From Bacteroidales bacterium (GTDB taxonomy: Bacteria > Bacteroidota > Bacteroidia > Bacteroidales > UBA932): 64,000 bases of DNA. Of the stretch, positions 43,840-52,325 are shown one piece after another; the stretch's first letter is position 1; the number at the start of each line of letters is the position of its first letter. Where the stretch lies: positions 26,380 to 90,379 of the forward strand of contig JAMPAT010000012.1 of the NCBI GenBank assembly GCA_023667095.1, written 5' to 3'. The translations under genes and the position numbers were made by a program. The notes beneath the pieces are model-generated. The model did no database searches, had not been told where the DNA came from, and saw only the letters and a program-made list of their open reading frames with translations.

Positions 43840-44709
43840 TTACAGGTTGTTGATAACTTTGCTTCCGTCTGGAAGGCATATTCTGCAGTCTGCAGGGGCC
43901 TGGACGTTTTTGTCAATAATGATTTCTCCATAGCCCTCGGCCTTTATCTGGCCGCTTCTTGGGTTCTTTACGCTCGTTACAGGGCTGTTGATAACTGCAT
44001 TGAGTGTTGAGTCTTCGAATGCGAGGTCGCAGTCGTCTGCCAATATGCAATTCTCCATGACAAGGTCTGTTGCATAGCATAGGGGCTGTGTCCCTGATAT
44101 GCGGCAGTTCACAAGACGCAGCCTTTTCGAGTGCCAGCCGAGATATTCACCGTTCAGCTCTGAATCATATACAGTGACGTTTTCGGTGCCCCAGAATGCA
44201 TCTTTTGAGTTAATGACGGCATTGTGGATTTCAATATTCCTGCAATATTGGAACGAATAGTTGCCGTCCTGCCTATAGTCCTCTATCATGATGTCATGGC
44301 TGTGCATGAACAGGTAATCCGCATTGCTGACCTGGACGTTCTTGATTGAAACATTGCTGCAATGCCACAAAGTCTCCTGTGCATCTGGAATCTGGACATT
44401 CTCAAGTGAGATGCCGTCCATCTCGCGGAACATTTTAGGGGCCTCTACGCGTGTGTCCTTCATTGTCAGGTTCTTTGAGTACCACAATGCAGCGCGTGCT
44501 CCTTCCTTGAACAGGCAGTTTTCAACAACGAACCCGTCTGTATGCCAGAACGGGTATTTCCCCTGGAACTCGCAGTTTATCGCTTCAATGTTCCTGCAGC
44601 ATTTCAGTGCAGATTCCCCCGGATAGATTATGACGTTCTCCAGGCGGAGGTCATGTGTGGCGAACAAAGGACGTTCACCTTCGTAGGATGTATTCTTTAT
44701 TGTCTCCAT
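43840..44709 (-). CDS. DUF3737 family right-handed beta-helix protein
   Basis: A 289-residue cytosolic protein made almost wholly of short parallel strands, with repeated phrases such as LWYSKNLTMKDTRVE, LWHCSNVSIKNVQVS and QYCRNIEIHNAVINS that suggest a pectin-lyase-like solenoid. It matches DUF3737, a family of unknown function often beside MalY/PatB genes, as here. No signal peptide. It has its own promoter (44808-44815) with a hairpin at the transcript start. Confidence 0.85.
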   Translation of the reverse strand: METIKNTSYEGERPLFATHDLRLENVIIYPGESALKCCRNIEAINCEFQGKYPFWHTDGFVVENCLFKEGARAALWYSKNLTMKDTRVEAPKMFREMDGISLENVQIPDAQETLWHCSNVSIKNVQVSNADYLFMHSHDIMIEDYRQDGNYSFQYCRNIEIHNAVINSKDAFWGTENVTVYDSELNGEYLGWHSKRLRLVNCRISGTQPLCYATDLVMENCILADDCDLAFEDSTLNAVINSPVTSVKNPRSGQIKAEGYGEIIIDKNVQAPADCRICLPDGSKVINNL

Positions 44710-44789
44710 ATCTCTTGATTTTCATTTGCCTTTACATGTTGCTGTTACAGTAGCCAGTGGAACAGGGCTTGGCTGCCCTTTTCCTGTGA

Positions 44790-44815
44790 CAGCGTCTTTT
44801 GACGCTGCAAATTTA
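44790..44815 (-). promoter_or_regulatory. Promoter of DUF3737-patB with inverted repeat at the -7
   Basis: Minus-strand TAAATTTG (44815 to 44808) is followed at once by CAGCGTC-AAAA-GACGCTG (44807 to 44790, + strand reads CAGCGTCTTTTGACGCTG), a perfect 7-bp inverted repeat over the probable start site. Confidence 0.65.
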
Positions 44816-45007
44816 GGGAATACTTGGCAAAAAGACATTATATATATCAAGGATATGGCTACCAATATTACGGTTGCCCGGGCGTTTTGCTGCAACTGCT
44901 GAGTGACGTGCCTTGAGTTGGTGCAGGCAATGCCCCTTTGGTACGATGAGGACGGATGGCCCGGGATAATTTGTAAAAACGGCCTGTTGGATTTGATAAA
45001 AATGTTA

Positions 45008-45015
45008 TAAATTTG
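45008..45015 (+). promoter_or_regulatory. Promoter -7 element for the DUF5020 gene
   Basis: TAAATTTG, 31 nt before the ATG at 45047. Confidence 0.6.
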
Positions 45016-45046
45016 CGGCCATTTTTGAAAATTAGTAGTGGTTATT

Positions 45047-45838
45047 ATGAAAAAAGTATTCTTTTTGATTTCTATTGTAGCCCTTCTGGGCGCATTCCAG
45101 GGTGTCTCTGCACAGAACATCCAGCTGCATTATGACTTTGGTAACCTTATCTACAACCATGGCAGCAAGGCCTTGGACGGCTCTTCGGCCAATGCCTACC
45201 GTCCTTCGCTGACGACAACTGTCGAGATGTTCAAGGCTGACAGCTGGGGCAGCACCTACTTCTTTGTGGATATGAATTACGGAAACCTTGGCCGCAGCAA
45301 GACAGCCATGGATGACGGCGGAGTCCTTGGCGCATATTGGGAGATTTCGCGCGAATTGCGTTTCTGGGATTTGCCGCTTTCTATACATCTTGAATATGAC
45401 GGCGGACTTGATGTGTTCAGCAAGGCGTATGATGACGCATGGCTGTTCGGGCCGACATGGACATTTGCCTCTAAGGACTATACAAGGTCGTTGTCGATAA
45501 CCGGAATGTACAAGATTATCCCGAGGAACATGAAGACTATCCATAATTTCCAGATTACATGTGTCTGGAATGTGCTTTTCTGGCATAAACGTTTCCAGTT
45601 CTGCGGTGTAGCCGATTTCTGGAAGGAAAACCGCCCATGGCAGATAACATCCAAGAGCGGTCCTGACGGTACAGACTTCATATTCCTTACGGAGCCTCAG
45701 CTATGGTATAACCTGAATACCATCAAGGGATTTGAAAAGATTAATCTCTCTGTGGGAACCGAAGTGGAGATGACATGCAACTTCGTTGCTGCAGGATTCT
45801 ATGCAATACCTACTGCTGCAGTTCGCTGGACTTTCTGA
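45047..45838 (+). CDS. DUF5020 family outer membrane protein (Tsx-like barrel)
   Basis: A 263-residue secreted protein: signal peptide ending VSAQ, then beta-strands with the Tsx-like opening NIQLHYDFGNLI, WGSTYFFVDMNYG and a C-terminal aromatic strand ending in RWTF. It fits DUF5020, related to nucleoside-specific channels such as Tsx. Transport of nucleosides is a family-based guess. The ATG at 45047 is preferred over a GTG nine bases upstream. A terminator follows. Confidence 0.82.
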   Translation: MKKVFFLISIVALLGAFQGVSAQNIQLHYDFGNLIYNHGSKALDGSSANAYRPSLTTTVEMFKADSWGSTYFFVDMNYGNLGRSKTAMDDGGVLGAYWEISRELRFWDLPLSIHLEYDGGLDVFSKAYDDAWLFGPTWTFASKDYTRSLSITGMYKIIPRNMKTIHNFQITCVWNVLFWHKRFQFCGVADFWKENRPWQITSKSGPDGTDFIFLTEPQLWYNLNTIKGFEKINLSVGTEVEMTCNFVAAGFYAIPTAAVRWTF

Positions 45839-45884
45839 TTAACTTGATGCCTTTCACGTGTGTCTGGTGTCAAGGCAGGACTTT

Positions 45885-45922
45885 AAAATCAGCCGTGCCT
45901 TGTCTGCTCTTTGGCTGATTTT
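45885..45922 (+). terminator. Terminator after the DUF5020 gene
   Basis: AAAATCAGCC and GGCTGATTTT form a perfect 10-bp stem with an 18-nt loop, followed by GTCG. Confidence 0.75.
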
Positions 45923-45989
45923 GTCGCAAAAAGTCCTTTAAAAAGCAAGAATTGACACAAAAGTTAGCGGAAACGCATTGGCTGAGATG

Positions 45990-46032
45990 TAAAAAGAACG
46001 ATAACTCTCTATAGCTTAGAAAGTTACCGTTC
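45990..46032 (-). terminator. Terminator of tRNA-Arg
   Basis: GAACG-A-TAACT (45996-46006) and AGTTA-C-CGTTC (46022-46032) pair with one mismatch; on the minus strand TTTTT follows. Confidence 0.7.
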
Positions 46033-46035
46033 CTG

Positions 46036-46109
46036 TGATCCGGTTGGGATTCGAACCCAAGACCCACAGCTTAGAAGGCTGTTGCTCTATCCAGCTGAGC
46101 TACCGGACC
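46036..46109 (-). tRNA. tRNA-Arg (anticodon TCT)
   Basis: On the minus strand a 74-nt cloverleaf: acceptor GGTCCGG pairs with CCGGATC (one G-U), D arm GCTCAGCTGGATAGAGC, anticodon stem ACAGC/GCTGT with loop CTTCTAA (anticodon TCT), T arm GGGTTCGAATCCC. No CCA encoded. Confidence 0.95.
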
Positions 46110-46131
46110 GATCCTTTTTATTTTTGGCTGG

Positions 46132-46161
46132 CAAAGGTAGTAAAAAAATCAGATAATCAAA
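46132..46161 (-). promoter_or_regulatory. Promoter of tRNA-Arg
   Basis: Minus-strand TACCTTTG (46139 to 46132) with a TTTG 18 bp upstream (46161 to 46158), 22 bp before the tRNA. The damaged AlbA_2 gene begins inside or next to it. Confidence 0.7.
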
Positions 46162-47375
46162 AATTTGTTTGGGCAGAGTCAACAAGGGCAGAACTTGTAG
46201 CAAGGCTACGCGACATAGAATGGGATGATTTTGAGGTGAAGGCCGCAAAGTCTGATTTACCGAAAAATATTTGGGAAACTGTCAGTGCATTCTCAAATTG
46301 TTCTGGAGGCTGGATTGTACTTGGAGTGAAACAGACCGGACAATCTTTTGAAATTTGTGGAGTTGACAACATAGAAAAGCTTGAACAGGATTTTTTCGGG
46401 ACACTACGTTCAAAAAAATTCAATATACCTCTATACGCAACAATCCATCGATATACAATTGACAAGAAAGATATAATATCCTTCTACATTCCATCCAGCG
46501 AAACCAAGCCAGTTTACTTCAGTTCACTTGAAAATACTTTCATAAGGATGGGAAGTGGTGACCAACGTGCGACACAGCAGGAAATCATGTCAATGTTCCG
46601 CGACCAATCCTTCGGTGCACAGTCACAGAAACCGATTCCAGGCAGCAATATAGACATGCTAAACCGCGAAGCATTGAACGATTTCCGTGGAGAAGTGCGT
46701 CATTGGGGATTTGTATCACACCTTGACAATGTTACAGACGAAGAATTCTGCAACGCAGTAGGAATTACTGACAACAATGGACAGCTGACATACGGTGGAC
46801 TGATCATGCTTGGCAAGGCTCCTTTCATTTTTACATACGTACCAACATTCTGCTCAGACTACGTGGAAATTCCAGGTTCAGGTCCAGAAGCAGTGAGAAA
46901 CCGCTATACCTACAGAATCCCTGAACAGCAAAACCTCTGGGATGCGACACGAATCATACTGCGTAGAATCCGTACACTTGTAAACACGCCAATGACAGGC
47001 ATTAACGAGCATGGGCAGTCAGAGGAAGACCATTCCGAATTTTATATACTTCGCGAAGCCATGGCAAATCAGATGGCACATGCAGACCATTTCAGTCCGC
47101 AGCGCAGCTGCATTCATGTATTCGATGACCGCATTGAATTCCTAAATCCTGGAGCCATGCCTAAGACGATTGACAAGATGGAGACATCTTTTGAATCACT
47201 GCCACGTAATCCGATTATATCCAAGCTATTCAGGCTCGCGCACCTTTCCGAGAACCTTGGATATGGACTGCAAAAGCTGAAAAGCTGGCAGGAAGTTACA
47301 GGACAGGCGATGCGTATTGAAACTACAATCAGTTCAGTCAAGGTGACATTTGAATTCAAGAGGCGCAATGCCGAT

Positions 47376-47422
47376 GTCCCTGTAAATGTCCCTGTAAATG
47401 TCCCTGTAAATATTACAGGGAC
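47376..47422 (+). repeat. 12-bp tandem repeat (x3) ending in a perfect hairpin
   Basis: GTCCCTGTAAAT occurs at 47376, 47388 and 47400, encoding VPVN repeats. The last unit begins a hairpin, GTCCCTGTAA-ATA-TTACAGGGAC (47400-47422). Such VPVN runs are recurrent in this protein family and are prone to slippage. Confidence 0.85.
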
Positions 47423-47485
47423 ACAGCGGAAAATCCTTGGACTCATCCAGAAGAATCCACACATAACACATGTGGAGATGGCACT

Positions 47486-47524
47486 AAAAAATCTGCCACA
47501 AGAACAATGGGTTCCTGTGGCAGA
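47486..47524 (-). terminator. Terminator of the glycerophosphodiester-utilisation operon
   Basis: TCTGCCACA (47492-47500) and TGTGGCAGA (47516-47524) form a 9-bp stem, extended by GAAC/GTTC; on the minus strand six U residues follow. It lies 30 bp past the transporter stop. Confidence 0.8.
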
Positions 47525-47553
47525 AAACAATATCTTCACGCTATTTCAAGCTG

Positions 47554-48960
47554 TCAGTATTCTGCATTGATCTCAGCAAGCACCTTCTCAGCCTTCCTGT
47601 AGCCATCTGCCGGAGCCTTCCACATCAGGGCAAGGATAAGTGCACCGAGGATTCCGAAGATGAATGTCACAATGAATACTGCATTCCATCCGAGAGACTC
47701 ATTGCCGGCCATCCAGCCGAAACCGACACCAGAAATAAGGGTAGCGGCATAGCAGAACACGCCGACAAATCCATTTGCGGAAGCTGAAGCCTTCTTGGTC
47801 GCATACTGCGATGCACTGACGCCTAAAAGTGCCTGAGGGCCATACACAAAGAAGCTCGAAAGCACAATGAACAAGGCATTGAAAATCCATGGTGCATCAG
47901 CAGGCGTAAGCCAGAAGCAGATGAAGCTGACAGTCGCACCGAGCATACATATCACACAGGTACGGATTGTCCTGTTCTTCATATACCTGTCTGTAAACCA
48001 TCCTGCAACAAGAGTTCCGATTACACCTCCTATAAGTTCTGAGGCCGCAACTATGCTTGCGGACAGCGAGATATCAAATCCCTTATACTGAGTAAGGAAT
48101 GATGTTCCCCACTCTAGGATTGTAAAACGTATTACATACACACAGAAGTCAGCAATGGCGACAATCCAGATATACGGATTCCGGAATACCATCCTGTTCA
48201 CAAACTTCTTGAATGCCGCCCCGGTGAGCTGGTGCTCTTCAGATGCCCCGGAAGCCGCAGCACCGCCATTTTCCTCAGCTTCAAGCTCCTCAATTTCCGG
48301 CAGGCCTACAGAAGACGGAGTATCACGCAATGCTGCATAAAGTGCAATTGCACCTACAAGCGAAAGGGCTGCAGGAACAGCGAAGCACAGCTGCCAGTTG
48401 CTGTATCCGAACTTCGACAGCATCCACCCGCAAAGTGCCACAACAATGCCGGCACCGATTGAATGTGACGAATTCCAGATGGACTGCTTGGTGGCAAGCT
48501 CAGAAGGCCTGAACCAGTGCGCCATAAGTGAAGCGCATGGAGGATAGCCCATACCGTGCACATATCCGTTCAGAACCCACAGGGAACCTATTATGTACAC
48601 AAGTGCCATCGTAGCCTTGCCCTCAGAATCAAGGACATTGATGAACCCGTCAATCTTCGGGCTGAAACATATCGCGAAATTGATGATGCACGAGAGCACA
48701 AGTCCGAGAGTCATCAGGACCCTCCTGTTGTACCGGTCCGCGATAAATCCGTTTACAAAACGCGAAATGCCATAGACAATTCCGTTAAGCGAAAGGAATA
48801 TACCAAGCTGAACCTTTGTAATCCCGAGGGTAGCCTCCATCGCAGGGATTGCCGCGCTGAAATTCTTGCGGAGAAAATAATAGAATATGTAGCCTATGAT
48901 AAGGGCTACAAGTGTTCTCCACTGCCAATAGCTGTACTTTTTCTTAGTTGCTGTATCCAT
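47554..48960 (-). CDS. MFS organophosphate:phosphate antiporter, GlpT/UhpT/UhpC type
   Basis: A 468-residue 12-helix transporter of the organophosphate:Pi antiporter family. The signature first helix GYIFYYFLRKNFSAAIP carries Arg31, equivalent to GlpT Arg45, and VIRFTILEWGTSF carries Arg278, equivalent to GlpT Arg269; these two arginines bind the phosphate group. An acidic/Ala-rich linker (residues about 222-245) joins the two halves. It should import glycerol-3-phosphate or a related phosphate ester in exchange for phosphate. Last gene of the minus-strand operon with two phosphodiesterases and a G3P dehydrogenase, which favours glycerol-3-phosphate. The start is set at the ATG at 48960, as the longer frame begins in the previous gene. 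Confidence 0.9.
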   Translation of the reverse strand: MDTATKKKYSYWQWRTLVALIIGYIFYYFLRKNFSAAIPAMEATLGITKVQLGIFLSLNGIVYGISRFVNGFIADRYNRRVLMTLGLVLSCIINFAICFSPKIDGFINVLDSEGKATMALVYIIGSLWVLNGYVHGMGYPPCASLMAHWFRPSELATKQSIWNSSHSIGAGIVVALCGWMLSKFGYSNWQLCFAVPAALSLVGAIALYAALRDTPSSVGLPEIEELEAEENGGAAASGASEEHQLTGAAFKKFVNRMVFRNPYIWIVAIADFCVYVIRFTILEWGTSFLTQYKGFDISLSASIVAASELIGGVIGTLVAGWFTDRYMKNRTIRTCVICMLGATVSFICFWLTPADAPWIFNALFIVLSSFFVYGPQALLGVSASQYATKKASASANGFVGVFCYAATLISGVGFGWMAGNESLGWNAVFIVTFIFGILGALILALMWKAPADGYRKAEKVLAEINAEY

Positions 48961-48997
48961 TATAGTGTTATTGTTTTTCACCTGTCTCCATGCAGCC

Positions 48998-50599
48998 TTA
49001 TTTCTGCACCGCCTTGCCGGCAGCCTCCTTCTGTGCCTCACGCATCTTCTTCTGCTCTATCTTCCAGATGTCATATTTATCAACAATCTCCCCCTCCTCA
49101 ATCTTCTTCCATTCCTCCGGATAATATTTCTGCACATACGGACGCGGACGGTTCTCATCCAGACGGTCCTCAGCCAGCTTCCTAGTAAGCCTGTCCTCTA
49201 TGCCCCTGTCCGGGTAAACTGCTTGCCAGCTGTCCATTAGAAGTCTCATTTCATTCAGCACATCCAGCATTTCCGGGTCCCCTGCAAGGTTATGAAGGCA
49301 GAAAGGGTCCGCAAGATAGTCATAAAGTTCCTCAACTGGTTTACTTTTTGCGAAAAAAAGCATCTGTGCCTCGTTCAGTTTGCCTTCATCCCTCAAAGTA
49401 CGCATCACATGCAGGGCCGGACGGTAGAATTCCTGGTACATGTGGTGAGGATCGTATGGGACATGCGGCATATAGTTGCGTACATAGGTGTACCTGTCCG
49501 TATGCACTCCGCGGATGCATTCAAAGATTTCATCCCAGGTGTCACGCGCAAGATAAAGCCAGTCATGGCCACCATTCTGTTCCTCAGGTGCATTGAAAAG
49601 GTCGAGCGGCTTTCCCTGATAATATTCAGGAAGTTCAATCCCAGCCAATTTCAAGATTGTGGCAGGAATGTCAAGTTCACTGACAAGGTCATCCACAACC
49701 GCATGGCTGATTCCCTTGCCCCAGACAATCATAGGTATCCTGGTGCCGTCCTCATACATGAATCCCTTTGCCCGGAGATCAGCCCGTCCATTATCAGCTA
49801 TGAATATCACTATTGTATTGTCAAGAAGATTCTTTTCTTCAAGCTGATGCATTACCATGCCGAACTGCGCATCCATATATTCCACCTGGTCAAGGTAGCA
49901 GGCAAATTCTTCACGCACCTTAGGATGGTCGGCAAGATATGGAGGAAGCACCACAGAAGCCGGGTCTACAGGATGCTCCGACTGCTCCCTTATTGATTTC
50001 CACCAGTCTCCCCTGTGGGTGTTGTACAGGGTCACCTGGGAAAAGAAAGGTGCATCCTCAGGCATTATGTCATACAATTTGTCAAAAAGTCCGAAATGCC
50101 TTACCCCGTCATAAGGCCCTACATTCTCAAACTTGAAATTCAGGTCAAGCTTACGGCTGCTCTCATGGTCATTATGTGTAATAGGGTTCTCGAAGCAGTC
50201 CCTGTTGCCGAGGATACAGGCATATCCTGCATCACGGAGATATGCCGTAAATGGACGTACATTCCTGTCCGGAAGCGGAACATCATGGTTGCTTCTATGG
50301 TTATGCGAGCCTGTTATGGTATGGTGAAGCCCTGTCATCATTGAAGAACGCGTAGGAGAGCTCAGCGGAGCGACACATCTTGCATTCGTATATACAACTC
50401 CCTCAGAGGCAAGCCTGTCAAGGTTCGGTGTCCTTACGTCCGTCCTGCCATAGCACCCGAGGTCAAGGGTCATGTCCTCAGCAAGGATGAACATTATGTT
50501 AGGACGTGCATCAGAAGCTGCTGGAGCCCCGCTCCCGCAAGCGGAAAGGGCAAGGCCGCCAATGGCGGCCGCCCCCATCAAAGGAACAATCTGTCTCAT
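48998..50599 (-). CDS. Sulfatase-family (alkaline phosphatase superfamily) lipoprotein, Ser-type
   Basis: A 533-residue lipoprotein (LSAC, Cys21) of the type I sulfatase family. The formylglycine motif reads Ser80-S-P-T-R84 followed by SSMMTG, the Ser variant matured by anaerobic sulfatase-maturating enzymes; no such enzyme is in this window. Metal-binding positions are in FILAEDM and IADNGRAD. Members hydrolyse sulfate esters, and some phosphonate or phosphate diesters; its place among phosphodiester enzymes leaves a phosphoesterase role open. The C-terminus is a charged coiled-like tail. Starts 25 bp after the BACON-GLUG gene and ends 37 bp before the transporter gene. Confidence 0.87.
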   Translation of the reverse strand: MRQIVPLMGAAAIGGLALSACGSGAPAASDARPNIMFILAEDMTLDLGCYGRTDVRTPNLDRLASEGVVYTNARCVAPLSSPTRSSMMTGLHHTITGSHNHRSNHDVPLPDRNVRPFTAYLRDAGYACILGNRDCFENPITHNDHESSRKLDLNFKFENVGPYDGVRHFGLFDKLYDIMPEDAPFFSQVTLYNTHRGDWWKSIREQSEHPVDPASVVLPPYLADHPKVREEFACYLDQVEYMDAQFGMVMHQLEEKNLLDNTIVIFIADNGRADLRAKGFMYEDGTRIPMIVWGKGISHAVVDDLVSELDIPATILKLAGIELPEYYQGKPLDLFNAPEEQNGGHDWLYLARDTWDEIFECIRGVHTDRYTYVRNYMPHVPYDPHHMYQEFYRPALHVMRTLRDEGKLNEAQMLFFAKSKPVEELYDYLADPFCLHNLAGDPEMLDVLNEMRLLMDSWQAVYPDRGIEDRLTRKLAEDRLDENRPRPYVQKYYPEEWKKIEEGEIVDKYDIWKIEQKKMREAQKEAAGKAVQK

Positions 50600-50624
50600 A
50601 TTCTTTCAATCATAACTAACCAGG

Positions 50625-52250
50625 TCATTCTGCATTGTATCCGCAGGAAGAGTCAACAACAGTCTTCGAGCCTGCAGCCATGCCACCCACATATTCAGCC
50701 TTGTAATTGGCCGCACTCAGCACAATCTCCTCTCCGGCCTTGTTCATGGTTCCTGCAATCCTGCAGTTCCTTACTGTCAGGGCACTTCCTCCCTGGGAGA
50801 TTATCATACCGATGTTGCCAAAGAGATAATTTGATATGTATGAATCCTTTGTAGTCCTGCAGTTTTCGATTACAGTACTTGCAGCGCATCCGGAAGAGAT
50901 GATGCCGCCTGTGAAATATTTTCCTGTATGGCCCTGCTCAGACACTATTCTGCCGCTGAACACACAGTCCGAAACCAGGCCTGAACAGGTCTTCTCCTGA
51001 AAAGATCCGATTCCGCCGACATTGCGCTCAAGCGCAGCTGCATTAAGGCTTATTGTTCCGGAATATGAACATCCGGAAATCCTGTTGCAGGCGTTTACAC
51101 GGCCGGTGACTCCGCCGGCACGGGTCTTTGCCACCCCCGCGATTACAATGTCACCGGATACTTCACAATCCTTGAGGGTATATGAATACACATCACCTGT
51201 CTGGAGCATATTCTGCACATTGGATATGATTCCCCCTGCATAGTTCCACTCTTTCTGGTCTCCCCCGTCGCAAGTTATGTTTCCAAGGTTCTTACAGTCC
51301 GAAATTGCACAGATGCCCTCATCGGAAGTTCCGCCATACGCCCCTACAAGACCGCCAATCATGTGATATGCACCGGTTGCTGCAGACACGGACTTGAACG
51401 AATGGTCGGAATTGTTGCTGCATCCTGTCATTGTCAAGCCATTGGATGCCTTTCCGATAAGCCCTCCTGGGATTACACATACCTTTGAAGTATTCTTGAC
51501 ATCAACGCTGACAGAAACATAATTATGCACATTCTCCAGTGTTGCGCCCTGCGCATCGGCAGCAAGAGAACCGATATGTGTCTCCGAACCAAGCTCTCCT
51601 GAGACAGTGACTGAGCCAAGCAGGTTCAGGTTACGGACACTTCCGCGCAGCATCCTGAACATCCCGACCTTTGCATCAGACGATGAGATTGCGAGCGTCA
51701 CAGAATGTCCCTGGCCGTCAAGCTCCACCCCTGCAGGAAGCACCTGCAAAGGGAAGCAGTCCAGGGAAGTGGCATCGACATCATTGTATAACAATATCTT
51801 CCCGTCATCCGTCCATTTAGAAAGATCCGGTTCATCCTCATTTAGGGCAGCTGCAATGTCTGCTATATCTGTTGCATTGTAGATTCCTTTAGGAGCAGAA
51901 AACGGTTCCTGCATCACTGTAATCTTTTCTGTCCTGCCGCTCGGGAGGGATATGGAGACTACACCTGTACGGGCTTCCCCGTCAGAGTTCTTGCCGACAG
52001 TCATGGCAACAGTGACTGTCGCCTCGCTTGCTGTCTCCGAATATGATGAAAGTGTTATCCATGAATCACATGATGCAGTCCAGTCATAATTTGATTTCAC
52101 GGTAAATTTATGTGTACCCCCGTCAGGGTTGACTGTTACCGCCAATGGTGAAACTGTCAATGACTCAGGAACCGATTCCTTTCCGGAATCGCATGAAACG
52201 GCAGCTGACAGACATAAGGCTGCAACGGCCAATAGGCTATTGATTTTCAT
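50625..52250 (-). CDS. BACON-GLUG surface lipoprotein
   Basis: A 541-residue lipoprotein (AAVSC, Cys20). Residues about 30-115 form a BACON domain (YDWTASCDSWITLSS, KITVMQEP), usually involved in carbohydrate or mucin contact; the rest is a GLUG-type beta-helix with repeats such as VGMFRMLRGSVRNLNLLGSV, GGLVGAYGG and CEVSGDIVIAG. Its C-terminal 45 residues (VRNCRIAGTMNKAG ... GYNAE) closely match the end of the upstream GDPD-GLUG protein, so the two share a module and may bind the same ligand or partner. Probably a surface ligand-binding component of the operon, comparable to SusE/F-type proteins. No catalytic motif seen. Confidence 0.82.
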   Translation of the reverse strand: MKINSLLAVAALCLSAAVSCDSGKESVPESLTVSPLAVTVNPDGGTHKFTVKSNYDWTASCDSWITLSSYSETASEATVTVAMTVGKNSDGEARTGVVSISLPSGRTEKITVMQEPFSAPKGIYNATDIADIAAALNEDEPDLSKWTDDGKILLYNDVDATSLDCFPLQVLPAGVELDGQGHSVTLAISSSDAKVGMFRMLRGSVRNLNLLGSVTVSGELGSETHIGSLAADAQGATLENVHNYVSVSVDVKNTSKVCVIPGGLIGKASNGLTMTGCSNNSDHSFKSVSAATGAYHMIGGLVGAYGGTSDEGICAISDCKNLGNITCDGGDQKEWNYAGGIISNVQNMLQTGDVYSYTLKDCEVSGDIVIAGVAKTRAGGVTGRVNACNRISGCSYSGTISLNAAALERNVGGIGSFQEKTCSGLVSDCVFSGRIVSEQGHTGKYFTGGIISSGCAASTVIENCRTTKDSYISNYLFGNIGMIISQGGSALTVRNCRIAGTMNKAGEEIVLSAANYKAEYVGGMAAGSKTVVDSSCGYNAE

Positions 52251-52325
52251 ATTATGTAGTTTTGTTGATATTTTTTACAATTGCATCTGTCTTGTACTGG
52301 GAAGCATTGCCTTAGTCTTCCGGAA

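Larger units (their letters stand above)
46170..47570 (+). pseudogene. AlbA_2/Schlafen-like ATP-binding protein, apparently truncated at both ends
   Basis: The frame encodes an AlbA_2 domain (FEVKAAKSDLPKNIWETVSAFSN), a central domain, and an HATPase_c_4-type region (REAMANQMAHADHF), then a VPVN-repeat linker and the start of a winged helix. The family normally starts MTKEELVARL; here the equivalent reads STRAELVARL with no ATG, GTG or TTG in frame before the domain core, and the open frame runs backwards into the tRNA-Arg promoter and gene. At the 3' end the winged helix stops at HITHVEMALKN and the frame continues through the terminator of the opposite operon. It is therefore probably a non-functional fragment about 465 residues long. 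Such proteins are often transcription-linked or defence-linked; no function is claimed. Confidence 0.65.

Noticed and set aside
46035..46169. Apparent N-terminal extension of the AlbA_2 gene beginning with an ATG at 46035
   Set aside because: It reads through tRNA-Arg and its promoter on the opposite strand, so it is not a credible protein start.
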